A stretch of DNA of 64,000 bases, taken from assembly GCF_017052585.1 (NCBI RefSeq), contig NZ_JAFFHZ010000001.1:2435001-2499000 (forward strand). The letters are read 5' to 3'. This DNA comes from Paenibacillus apiarius (GTDB taxonomy: Bacteria; Bacillota; Bacilli; Paenibacillales; Paenibacillaceae). The notes under the pieces are model-generated. The model worked only from the letters and a program-made list of their open reading frames with translations, was not told the origin of the DNA and did no database searches. The position numbers and the translations under genes were made by a program. Positions 45,355 to 52,820 of this stretch are shown here, one piece after another (the first letter of the stretch is position 1; the number at the start of each line of letters is the position of its first letter).

Positions 45355-45401
45355 ACAAAAAAAGAACGCCCCCCACCTTAAAAAGGTAAAGGACGTTCTT
45401 C
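45355..45401 (-). terminator. Intrinsic-terminator-like hairpin in the endonuclease leader
   Basis: On the minus strand AAGAACG pairs with CGTTCTT, and inner ACCTT pairs with AAGGT; the 3' arm runs into a stretch of T and then, within about a dozen bases, the AGGAGGAGG ribosome site of the gene at 45333. A TACAAT on the same strand (45411-45416) could be its -10. The interval 45402-45640 otherwise shows only CTAGTCTG-like short repeats. Confidence 0.55.
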
Positions 45402-45682
45402 GTCTGCTCCTATTGTATCATCTCGCCCCCCTCATTACTACGGAGACCTTAGTCTGGTCTGTGGCAGACAATACAAGGCCGATGCGGGAACAAAGCTTGC
45501 AATCGTCCTTCAACTTGCACAGGCACTACTGCGGAAGCATGCTGCAGACTACAGACTAGACTTAAGACGGGTGTGAAATACTCCGTCAGACTAGAGCGTG
45601 AGCAGAACCATTCATGCTATACTGAAGCAGTCTTACCACAGATATACAGTTGAATATATATATGAATATAGGGGAATCGAAG

Positions 45683-46759
45683 ATGAGAAAAGTGATTGGG
45701 TTGGTGCTAATTATAGCGGGTATTGCCGGCGTCCTGTTCGCAGTGAATCCGGGAAATCTATTTCCGGGCAACTTGCTATCCTTCGGCACGAAGGAAATTA
45801 ACTTGGAAAGAACGGTCGATGCGGGCGACTACCGGAACGTTCTTATCGAAAGCGGGAGCCCGGATGTGCAAATCGCACGCGGGAATTCGGATCAAATCAA
45901 GGTTCGGTTGAAAGGGCAAGTAAGTCCTAAAAATGCGGATAAAATAGATATTAAAGTGGCTCCCAAAGGCGATACTCTTGAGTTGGGAGTGGAAATGCCT
46001 GATATCAGTCTCGGCATTAATATTTTGAATGTCGACTTCACGATTGAGCTTCCCGAGAAGCAATGGGATAGCGTTGATGTCAGCACAGGCAGCGGCAATG
46101 TGGATGTATCCCAATTGAACGGGAATAAGGTGAGTGTGAAAACGGGCAGCGGCAACATTCTGGCAACGGTTGTCGAAGCGGATACGATTGCTCTGCAGGC
46201 GAGCTCGGGCAATGTAAAGGCGCAGCATTTCAAGGCCGATGCATTGACATTCGGCACAGGCAGCGGCAACACCGATGCGGCGCAAATTACGGGGAAAACA
46301 GTAAATGTGAAATCGAGCAGCGGCAATATCCAAGTGCAGGCTGTTGAAGCGGACACGATTGCTTTGAAGGCGAACTCCGGCAATGTTGCAGCTGACGAAT
46401 TCAAAGCTGGGACGCTTACATTCGATACAGGCAGCGGCAGAGTGGATTTGACCAATGGAGAGGCGGCATTGCTGGGCGTCACGAGCTCAGGGGATATAGA
46501 GGTGAAAATGGACGATTTACGTCATGACGCTGACTTGAAGGCGAACAGCGGATCTGTTACGGTCGATCTGGCCAATGAACCGAAGTCGCTGGCGGTCGAC
46601 TTTAATGGAGGATCCGGCAACGGACGCATCAAATGGGATGGCGTGACATATGAAGAGAACAGTGCAAATGGAAACAGTCTAAAGGGCTCGTTCGGCAATG
46701 GTGAGACGAAGCTGAAAGTTCGTACCGGCTCGGGGGACTTTACACTTGGCAGCCAATGA
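45683..46759 (+). CDS. DUF4097-like beta-helix surface protein
   Basis: 358 residues. An N-terminal membrane segment (KVIGLVLIIAGIAGVLFAVN) is followed by a region built from SGN-containing repeats (VSTGSGNVDVSQLNG, VKTGSGNILATVVEAD, LQASSGNVKAQHFKAD, VKSSSGNIQVQAVEAD, LKANSGNVAADEFKAG), the DUF4097/adhesin beta-helix pattern. It ends KVRTGSGDFTLGSQ. Likely displayed on the outer face of the membrane. Start ATG 45683 is about 8 nt after GGGGA. A coiled-coil secreted protein follows 90 nt downstream. Function unknown; second protein of this family in the window. Confidence 0.85.
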   Translation: MRKVIGLVLIIAGIAGVLFAVNPGNLFPGNLLSFGTKEINLERTVDAGDYRNVLIESGSPDVQIARGNSDQIKVRLKGQVSPKNADKIDIKVAPKGDTLELGVEMPDISLGINILNVDFTIELPEKQWDSVDVSTGSGNVDVSQLNGNKVSVKTGSGNILATVVEADTIALQASSGNVKAQHFKADALTFGTGSGNTDAAQITGKTVNVKSSSGNIQVQAVEADTIALKANSGNVAADEFKAGTLTFDTGSGRVDLTNGEAALLGVTSSGDIEVKMDDLRHDADLKANSGSVTVDLANEPKSLAVDFNGGSGNGRIKWDGVTYEENSANGNSLKGSFGNGETKLKVRTGSGDFTLGSQ

Positions 46760-46849
46760 ACAGATAAGAAAAGTTTTAGTTGGTTTTCAGTTTCCTTTCA
46801 GGTTGGATGAACATACTAGTACCATCTCTTGAAGAAGGAGGAGGATATA

Positions 46850-47362
46850 TTGAAACGAACCTCAACCGTAATTGCTTGGACCAGTCTAATGATGCTTCTC
46901 TTGGCATCGCCTGCGGCAGCGCAAGGGGAGAACGGACTGCAAGGGGCAGATTGGAAGCTGATCGGGGGAACGTCTTTAACCGCCGTGAAGCAAGACGAGG
47001 CCGCCAAGCCGGCAGAAAGCACCAAGCAGGCCGAGTCCGAGACGGATAAAGAACTGGAGCAAATCCATACGAAAATGAAAGAGCTCCGTGCTGAAATGAA
47101 AGAGCTGCGTGAGAAGAAGCTTGAACTCATGGCGAAGAAGCACAACATTCAGACCGAAGGGAAAAGCAGCACGCAAATTCGACAGGAGCTTAAGGCGAAA
47201 TTAGGCGAAAAAGGGCAAATGTTCCACGAGAAACATCGGGATCATGGAGAACGCGTCGAAGGACGAATGGAGAAATGGAAGCAGGAAGCGGAGAAACGCG
47301 GCATTTCGACAGATGGGTTAAGTCCTGAAGAGCTGAAAGCGAAGCTGCGTGAGTCGAAGTAA
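46850..47362 (+). CDS. Secreted coiled-coil protein, 170 aa
   Basis: I do not recognise the family. Signal peptide KRTSTVIAWTSLMMLLLASP ending in AAAQG, a linker rich in A, E and K (DEAAKPAESTKQAESETDKE), then heptad-like helix LEQIHTKMKELRAEMKELRE and a lysine/glutamate-rich tail that includes an SHOCT-like SPEELKAKL end. Start is TTG 46850, about 6 nt after AAGGAGGAGG. Follows the DUF4097-like gene in the same direction. Very charged; probably an extracytoplasmic helical rod. Confidence 0.75.
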   Translation: MKRTSTVIAWTSLMMLLLASPAAAQGENGLQGADWKLIGGTSLTAVKQDEAAKPAESTKQAESETDKELEQIHTKMKELRAEMKELREKKLELMAKKHNIQTEGKSSTQIRQELKAKLGEKGQMFHEKHRDHGERVEGRMEKWKQEAEKRGISTDGLSPEELKAKLRESK

Positions 47363-47420
47363 CATAAGGTGCCGCAAACGCATATAAATATATCGAACTG
47401 ACAATGTATGGGGATAACAC

Positions 47421-47456
47421 AAGGAGGTATGCCGGCTAATAAGCATGCCTCCTCTT
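47421..47456 (+). terminator. Hairpin after the coiled-coil gene
   Basis: AAGGAGGTATGC pairs with GCATGCCTCCT (one bulge) across a 10-nt loop; only a short T stretch follows, so it is a weak terminator. Confidence 0.5.
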
Positions 47457-47525
47457 AATTCATAGTATGAGGAAGACAATGGCTTTTTGAGGCTGTTAGA
47501 ATGGGTATACTGCATAAATTTCGAA

Positions 47526-47568
47526 ATAAAAAACCCGACAGACAGCGATTATCGCTTCCCATCGGGTT
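47526..47568 (-). terminator. Terminator of the NlpC/P60 gene
   Basis: On the minus strand AACCCGAT .. AGCG/CGCT .. TCGGGTT is followed by TTTTTTATTT. It lies 45 nt after the stop of the gene at 47613. Confidence 0.85.
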
Positions 47569-47612
47569 ATGTACGCCTATATAAGTATAATTCCAATATG
47601 ACTACGTAATTG

Positions 47613-48083
47613 CTATTCCGTTGCGTATGAAGAATATTGGCTCTCGCTCATCACGCGTTTAGCGCCTACATAGCGTTTCTCATAGTAGTCCATGCTGAGC
47701 TTGTCAATGCGGGTGCCTTTGTCTGTCGACGCATGTGCAAATTTGCCGTCGCCGACAAAGATTCCAACATGCGATATGCCGTTGCCGCCGCTAGTGTCGA
47801 AGAAAACTAAATCTCCAGGACGCAATTCATCTTTGCTTACCTTCTCACCGACGTCGAATTGAGACGACGAGGAGCGAGGCAAATCGATTTCGAAACTGTC
47901 AAACACGTACTTGGTGAAACCGGAGCAATCGAAACCACTTGTTGTGCTTCCGCCATATTTGTACGAAATGCCTAACAGATCTTCAATTTTGTTATCCATC
48001 TTGGATGCCGCGAAAGTGCTGCCTGCACTGAACGTGAATAGGACGCTGAGGCCCAGCACCGCCGTTACTAGCTTCTTCTTCAA
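47613..48083 (-). CDS. NlpC/P60 (C40) cell-wall endopeptidase
   Basis: 156 residues, secreted. Signal peptide VTAVLGLSVLFTFSAGSTFA, then directly the NlpC/P60 domain: catalytic cysteine C53 in SGFDCSGFTKYVF, the PRSSSSQF motif, GDLVFFDTSGG and the catalytic histidine in GISHVGIFVG. Cleaves gamma-D-Glu-diaminopimelate bonds of peptidoglycan. It has no SH3 or LysM binding domain, so it is a minimal enzyme. Start is TTG 48083 with AAGGAAGGGG 9 nt upstream. It is controlled by a c-di-AMP riboswitch whose 3' end is only 20 nt from the start codon. Confidence 0.94.
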   Translation of the reverse strand: MKKKLVTAVLGLSVLFTFSAGSTFAASKMDNKIEDLLGISYKYGGSTTSGFDCSGFTKYVFDSFEIDLPRSSSSQFDVGEKVSKDELRPGDLVFFDTSGGNGISHVGIFVGDGKFAHASTDKGTRIDKLSMDYYEKRYVGAKRVMSESQYSSYATE

Positions 48084-48102
48084 ATTGGAAAGCCCCTTCC
48101 TT

Positions 48103-48232
48103 GCCTGCGAGGTTAGCTGGAGGGTTCGGTTGAAGGTCCCCTATGATCCCTGTGAAACGAGATCAATTCACCCAAATAACTGGTTCCCCCGCTTTCCGGT
48201 TGTCCGGAAATTCGGCAGCATTGTTCGGATTT
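48103..48232 (-). promoter_or_regulatory. c-di-AMP riboswitch (ydaO/yuaA class)
   Basis: The minus-strand leader holds the conserved blocks of this class in order: GCGGGGGAACCAG, GGGTGAATT, TAGGGGACCTTCAACCGAA and CAGCTAACCTCGCAGGC, followed by the ribosome site of the NlpC/P60 gene. This riboswitch turns genes off at high c-di-AMP and is commonly found before wall hydrolases and potassium transporters. The 5' boundary is approximate. Confidence 0.92.
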
Positions 48233-48361
48233 AATTGCTGTATACGGTAGTTACAAATTTGCAAATGTTACTGTCGCTTTCATGACAAAGTTGTAATAAA
48301 TCTACGACTTATTGTAACAGACCTTTTTTCCTTTGACAAACACTTTTTGTCCAAAAAACGC

Positions 48362-48408
48362 AAAAAACTTGTCCGGTCGGCATTTCCGACGATAGACAAG
48401 TTTTTTTG
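48362..48408 (-). terminator. Terminator after the membrane protein gene at 48459
   Basis: AAAAAACTTGTC pairs with GACAAGTTTTTTT, with inner GTCGG/CCGAC. It is T-tailed in both directions and lies about 50 nt beyond the minus-strand stop codon at 48459. Confidence 0.85.
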
Positions 48409-48458
48409 TCACGCTTTTAAACGGTAATATGACGTTTTTTTGAATTGTTACATTCTTC

Positions 48459-49280
48459 TCATTTTGGTTGCTGATTAGCCTCCTGCCATATGGCATAGCG
48501 GGCGGACAACCCCCACATTTTGCACAGGACCCGAATGGCAGGAAATGCTTGCTGCAATATTAGCGCAGTCATGCCGGTCCAGAACATCGCTGCGGTTGTA
48601 AATAATATGCTGACAGCCAGCACAAGGCCCATGAAAATTAGCGAAATCCCGAGTATAGGGAGCAGTTTGCGCACCCCCGCCGTCACAGAGCGGAGCAATG
48701 ACAATTCCGAAGCGGCGCCAAATTGCATAAATAAGAACAAATGATGAAATATCCAACCACATACGGCCCATATAAGCACAAAGGGAGCGACGGATGCAAG
48801 TGCCGATACTGCGGTGGAGCTGGCCGTCAATACGTGCGCAGCATACGGGACAAACCAATATGCGGGAGCCAGGAGCAGAACCATCTTCAAGGCATACAGC
48901 AGCAGCATCGGCTTCCACATTGCTTTTATGCCGCGGAAAAAGGCCAGTCCCGATTGGCGCGGTTGGGCTATCGCGTAGAACAAGCCGGCTTCAATAAGGG
49001 GCGTCAATAGCATGCGAATGGCAACGCAGCCGACCAGTATCCACAAATAAGGCGCGTAATCGTTCGTTTTGGAGAGGTGGAACTGACTTTCGATTAAAAA
49101 GAGCTGCGAGCTCATCTCGGTTGGGGCCGGATCCGGATACCGCCGCAGCACGGGCACCACGATCCCGTCAATGAAGCGGTAGACGAAGAAGCCCCATAAC
49201 AGTTGGTATAAAAAGAGGATGACCCAAATATATATGTGCTCTTTTAACCAATCCCAACCGGTTTGCATATAAGCTTTCAT
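48459..49280 (-). CDS. Multi-spanning membrane protein, unknown
   Basis: About 273 residues with five or six predicted helices (for example IWVILFLYQLLWGFFVYRFI, LLLYALKMVLLLAPAYWFV, GISLIFMGLVLAVSILFTT). No family is recognised with confidence. ATG 49280 lies 10 nt after GGTGG; an in-frame GTG at 49292 overlaps the end of the M1 peptidase gene upstream. The tight coupling suggests that it works with that peptidase at the membrane. Confidence 0.75.
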   Translation of the reverse strand: MKAYMQTGWDWLKEHIYIWVILFLYQLLWGFFVYRFIDGIVVPVLRRYPDPAPTEMSSQLFLIESQFHLSKTNDYAPYLWILVGCVAIRMLLTPLIEAGLFYAIAQPRQSGLAFFRGIKAMWKPMLLLYALKMVLLLAPAYWFVPYAAHVLTASSTAVSALASVAPFVLIWAVCGWIFHHLFLFMQFGAASELSLLRSVTAGVRKLLPILGISLIFMGLVLAVSILFTTAAMFWTGMTALILQQAFPAIRVLCKMWGLSARYAIWQEANQQPK

Positions 49281-49285
49281 CGATC

Positions 49286-51262
49286 TCACCACCCCAATAT
49301 GTTCGTAAATGCTTCAACGAATTTTATGACGGTTAAGTTGGCTCGCGTTCGTGCGGGCTCCTCGATCTGTGCTTTCATATAGTTGTTAATATGTTTATTC
49401 TCTACCACAATCGTATAGAGCGGGTCCACCATGACCCAATCCAACGGGGCTGTATGAGTGAGCCGGTATTGCATCCGATCGCCATCCCCGTCCCACACCT
49501 TGCGTGTCGTGCTTCCGTCCGTGAAACGGAAAACGATCGGGACGTTCGGATAGTCGGCGCCTAGCTTGCGAATATGGACGGTCGCTTCATAACGTATTGC
49601 CCCGTCTTTTTCAATAGTGCGGGCATCGATGCTTTCCACGGCAAAGTCAGCCATCTGGCCGCCGTACACATATTGATTGAAGAAGTCGGTCCATTTGCGG
49701 TCGGTTACCTGTTCGACGATACGTTGGAAATCGGCGGTCGTTGGATGACGGAAGCGATATTTCTGGGTGTATGTCTTCATAATGCGCTGCATCGTTCTCT
49801 CCCCGACCTGCTTCTCGATGGCGAGCAGCACGAGCTTGGCACGGTAATATACGTTGTCTGAATAATGATTCTGGTGTTTATACCGCCAAGCGGCAAGCTT
49901 TAGCGGAGCTGGATCGGTAATATAACTGGATGTGATGGCCAGATTCGGCACGACTCCGAATTCGGACTCCATCAATTTGTCCTCGGCATAGGAGGTGAAC
50001 CCTTCATCAAGCCATGCCTCTTCGAACTCATTGGAGGCTATGAGACCATAAAAATATTGATGGCCAATCTCATGGACGACCGTCCGCTCCAAATCATATC
50101 CTGGACTATCATTCTCGGCGCCGAACGCTGTGACGAGCGTTGGGTATTCCATCCCGCCGGCGCCGTTGCCCGACTTGGGCGGGACGACGATAGAGAGCGT
50201 GGAATATGGGTATTTGCCGTACCAATGGCTGAACTTGGCGAGTGCGGTCTTCGCCGCATACATATAGCGTTCTTTCAGCAATTTATGTTTCGGATCGAGA
50301 TATAGCTTAATCCGGACGCCCGGCACATTCGGGGCAGAGAATGGTTCTTCATAGTAGACGAAGTTCGGCGAAGCCGACCATGCGAAGTCGTGAACGTCAT
50401 CCGCATAGAAGTGATAGTTTTTGTAACCACCCGCGATATAAGGCGTTTTCGTGGGAAATCCGGTCGCAGCTACAATATATGATTCCGGCACTTGGATGCG
50501 CACATTGAAGATGCCGTAGTTGGAATAAAACTCGGAGCTCCCGTGGTATTGGTGCACATTCCAGCCTTCGGCCGCCCTGCCGCGCACGCCTGCCTTCTCA
50601 TAGGCGGCGATCTTCGGGTACCATTGTCCGGCCATGACGAAATCATCTGCATACCCCATGCGGGCAAATATTTTCGGCAGCTTCACTTCGAACTTGAGCT
50701 TCAAGGTGATTTTCTCCTGACTCTTGACGGGCTGGGGCAGCCGAATCTTCATGACCGTCTGATCCTTCGCATTGCCGTCATCCGGCTGAACATATTCGAT
50801 CCGGTTCATTAAGGAGTGGCCGTCTACGGTAGTCAGCTCCTGTAAGGTCATGCCTCCATAACCGTCCTTTGGCATCTTGTCCTCCCGCAATACGCCACCT
50901 GACTCTTTCATGAAGGTTGAGTCCGGGGATTGGAACGCATTTGGATACAGGTTGAAAAAGATCTCATTAACCGTCTTCTGCCCCGGATTGTTCCAAGTGA
51001 CCGTTTGCTCACCGAACAGAGTATGAGTGGACTCGTCCAGTTTGACATCGATATGGTATTCAGCGATACGTTCACTGAGCACCTCGGCGCTCGGCTTCTC
51101 CACGCTTTGCGGCGTAACTGGCTCCTGAGCGGCTTTCTTCTGCACTTCCGGACCGAGAGAAGGCACGGTGCCGGACGGCCGGAGCCAGACGAGGAGGATG
51201 AAGCTGGCGGCCAAGAGTGCAATAATAAATAGAAGTGGGCGATAGACATTGCGTCGGGTCAT
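49286..51262 (-). CDS. Membrane-anchored M1 family metallopeptidase
   Basis: 658 residues: N-terminal anchor (LLFIIALLAASFILLVWL), then an aminopeptidase-N-like beta domain (YHIDVKLDESTHTLFGEQTV TWNNPG) and the zinc domain with HEIGH at residues 397-401 and the third ligand E420, matching HExxH-18-E of M1 peptidases. The exopeptidase GxMEN motif appears as GGMEYP, so specificity may differ from classical aminopeptidases. GGGAGG lies 10 nt before ATG 51262; the frame could extend eight codons further. The next gene is overlapping. Confidence 0.9.
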   Translation of the reverse strand: MTRRNVYRPLLFIIALLAASFILLVWLRPSGTVPSLGPEVQKKAAQEPVTPQSVEKPSAEVLSERIAEYHIDVKLDESTHTLFGEQTVTWNNPGQKTVNEIFFNLYPNAFQSPDSTFMKESGGVLREDKMPKDGYGGMTLQELTTVDGHSLMNRIEYVQPDDGNAKDQTVMKIRLPQPVKSQEKITLKLKFEVKLPKIFARMGYADDFVMAGQWYPKIAAYEKAGVRGRAAEGWNVHQYHGSSEFYSNYGIFNVRIQVPESYIVAATGFPTKTPYIAGGYKNYHFYADDVHDFAWSASPNFVYYEEPFSAPNVPGVRIKLYLDPKHKLLKERYMYAAKTALAKFSHWYGKYPYSTLSIVVPPKSGNGAGGMEYPTLVTAFGAENDSPGYDLERTVVHEIGHQYFYGLIASNEFEEAWLDEGFTSYAEDKLMESEFGVVPNLAITSSYITDPAPLKLAAWRYKHQNHYSDNVYYRAKLVLLAIEKQVGERTMQRIMKTYTQKYRFRHPTTADFQRIVEQVTDRKWTDFFNQYVYGGQMADFAVESIDARTIEKDGAIRYEATVHIRKLGADYPNVPIVFRFTDGSTTRKVWDGDGDRMQYRLTHTAPLDWVMVDPLYTIVVENKHINNYMKAQIEEPARTRANLTVIKFVEAFTNILGW

Positions 51263-51334
51263 ACGTTTCTTACCTCCCGTTGACAAGCATCTACAGCATG
51301 TATATGTTGGCTTTTTGCGGAATATTAGCTAAAA

Positions 51335-51349
51335 TGAAAATGATTTTGA
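51335..51349. promoter_or_regulatory. Fur-box-like sequence upstream of ywhD
   Basis: TGAAAATGATTTTGA matches the 7-1-7 Fur motif TGATAATNATTATCA at 11 of 14 constrained positions. It lies about 60 nt before the ywhD start. A second such site follows the gene. Confidence 0.3.
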
Positions 51350-51406
51350 TCACCCCCCAGGCCGCCCGTGTACTGGAGTATTAGGGCAAGGAAGGAGCGC
51401 ATAACG

Positions 51407-51907
51407 ATGGATACTTCGGATAAGAAGGTTAAGAAGCCGCTTGCGCTGAATGTAATGAGCAGCGGTAAGCATAAAGGATTCGGTTCAGGCAGCATCGATT
51501 TGAACAATGTATCGCCCGTCATTATTGATGAAGGCAGAGCTTATATCGATTTAGGCGCCATGCATGCCAAGAGCAAGGTAGAGCGGGGAATTAAGTTCTC
51601 CCCGAACAAGGAGGACGTGCCGAACGGCCGCAAATGCTGGATAGTGTGGGTGGCTGTCGACAGAACGCCTGAAGGCGCATGCTACGGTGGTCTGGCTGCG
51701 TGCGAGATGCTCGTCGATCCGGAAGCGAAGCGCGGCTGGAAGGTTCTTGCCGATCACGTGAACAAGATGGATTACGCGATGAAGCGCCGCATCATATTGG
51801 ACGGACTTGACGCCGAGGAGAAGGCGGCATTGCGCGAACTGCTCATGACGCACAACGCGGAATGGTGGGAACGTTCAACGGATGAGTTGAAAGCGCAGTT
51901 GGCATAA
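51407..51907 (+). CDS. ywhD: YwhD family protein
   Basis: 166 residues. Matches the YwhD family by its conserved stretches HKGFGSGSIDLNNVSPVIID, YIDLGAMHAKSKVERGIKFS and GGLAACEMLVDPEAKRGWK, as well as by neighbourhood (pbpG, speE and speB lie next to ywhD in Bacillus). The biochemical function is unknown. Start ATG 51407 has AAGGAAGGAG 8 nt upstream; a longer frame to 51368 would include that site. Confidence 0.88.
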   Translation: MDTSDKKVKKPLALNVMSSGKHKGFGSGSIDLNNVSPVIIDEGRAYIDLGAMHAKSKVERGIKFSPNKEDVPNGRKCWIVWVAVDRTPEGACYGGLAACEMLVDPEAKRGWKVLADHVNKMDYAMKRRIILDGLDAEEKAALRELLMTHNAEWWERSTDELKAQLA

Positions 51908-51939
51908 TAACCCAACGATGGAGAAAGTGTTACATGAAG

Positions 51940-51975
51940 AAGACCTGTGTCCCATAGAGGAGCACAGGTCTTTTT
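51940..51975 (+). terminator. ywhD terminator
   Basis: AGACCTGTG pairs with CACAGGTCT around a 14-nt loop, followed by TTTT. Confidence 0.88.
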
Positions 51976-51993
51976 GGCGTTGCCAGAATCTAA

Positions 51994-52021
51994 TTGACAA
52001 TGGTTCTCATTTGTGTGTAAT
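51994..52021 (+). promoter_or_regulatory. Promoter of the GntR gene overlapped by a Fur-box-like site
   Basis: TTGACA at 51994-51999, 16-nt spacer, TGTAAT at 52016-52021 (an alternative TATAAT at 52021 has a 21-nt spacer). TGACAATGGTTCTCA at 51995-52009 is the complement of TGAGAACCATTGTCA, an 11-of-14 match to the Fur motif, and would occlude the -35. Confidence 0.45.
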
Positions 52022-52079
52022 ATAATACATATAAAATACATCCAATCATCCTATGTTTAAAAATGTGAGGAGGAGAACA

Positions 52080-52751
52080 ATGGAACAGCGTCCTTTAAGA
52101 AAACAAACATTGGTGGAACAGGCCATTGAGCGGATGGAGCAGCTGATTCAGTCCGAATCGTGGCCATTAGGCAGCCGCATTCCCCCGGAACCGGAGCTTG
52201 TCCAAGCTTTTGGCGTCAGCCGCAACAGTATCAGGGAAGCCTTGAAGTCATTGATTCACGTCGGCGTATTGGAAGCGCGGCAAGGAGATGGAACGTACGT
52301 CTGCTCCAAGAGCAGCCTGAACGCCCTGTTGTTCCATCAATTGAAGAAAGCCGATGAACGGGAGACGGCAGAGGTGCGCTTCTGTCTGGAGCGGGAAATC
52401 GCCCGTCTCGCGGCCGAGCGCAGAACGGAGTCGGATATCGAGGAGATGCGGAAATGGCTGCGGCTGTCCGGCGAGGCCCATCGAATGGGAGACGATAGCG
52501 CCCATGTCCAGCACGACTACCGCTTCCACTTGGCGTTGGCAACGGCAACGCATAATCGCCTGCTCGTCAGCCTGTACGAGAGCATAGCCGGAGCCGTTCA
52601 GCAGTCGGTCTGCGCTTCGGTCATGCGCAGCGAGACTCGTTCTGCCGAAATGACCCTCATTCACGAGCAATTAATAGATGCGATTGAAGAACAGGATGTA
52701 AACGAAGCCGAACTTCTGGTAAGGCGGTCTTTGCAGCTTGCCTATCGATAA
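52080..52751 (+). CDS. GntR/FadR family transcriptional regulator
   Basis: 223 residues. N-terminal winged helix of the GntR type (SWPLGSRIPPEPELVQAFGV SRNSIREALKSLIHVGVLEA RQGDGTYV) and a C-terminal FCD all-helical ligand/metal domain (VRFCLEREIARLAAERR; HDYRFHLALATATHNRLL). FadR-subfamily regulators respond to organic acids. The MFS gene 69 nt downstream is the likely target. ATG 52080 follows GAGGAGGAG. Confidence 0.92.
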   Translation: MEQRPLRKQTLVEQAIERMEQLIQSESWPLGSRIPPEPELVQAFGVSRNSIREALKSLIHVGVLEARQGDGTYVCSKSSLNALLFHQLKKADERETAEVRFCLEREIARLAAERRTESDIEEMRKWLRLSGEAHRMGDDSAHVQHDYRFHLALATATHNRLLVSLYESIAGAVQQSVCASVMRSETRSAEMTLIHEQLIDAIEEQDVNEAELLVRRSLQLAYR

Positions 52752-52820
52752 TCTATATAAGTTGAAATACTGCCACCATTAGAAGTATACGAGGAATAGA
52801 GAGGTAAGGAGAGTTGCATA

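Noticed and set aside
48302..48496. A 64-codon minus-strand frame between the NlpC/P60 leader and the membrane gene
   Set aside because: It runs through a bidirectional terminator hairpin and is lysine-rich because of the T/A-rich tails.
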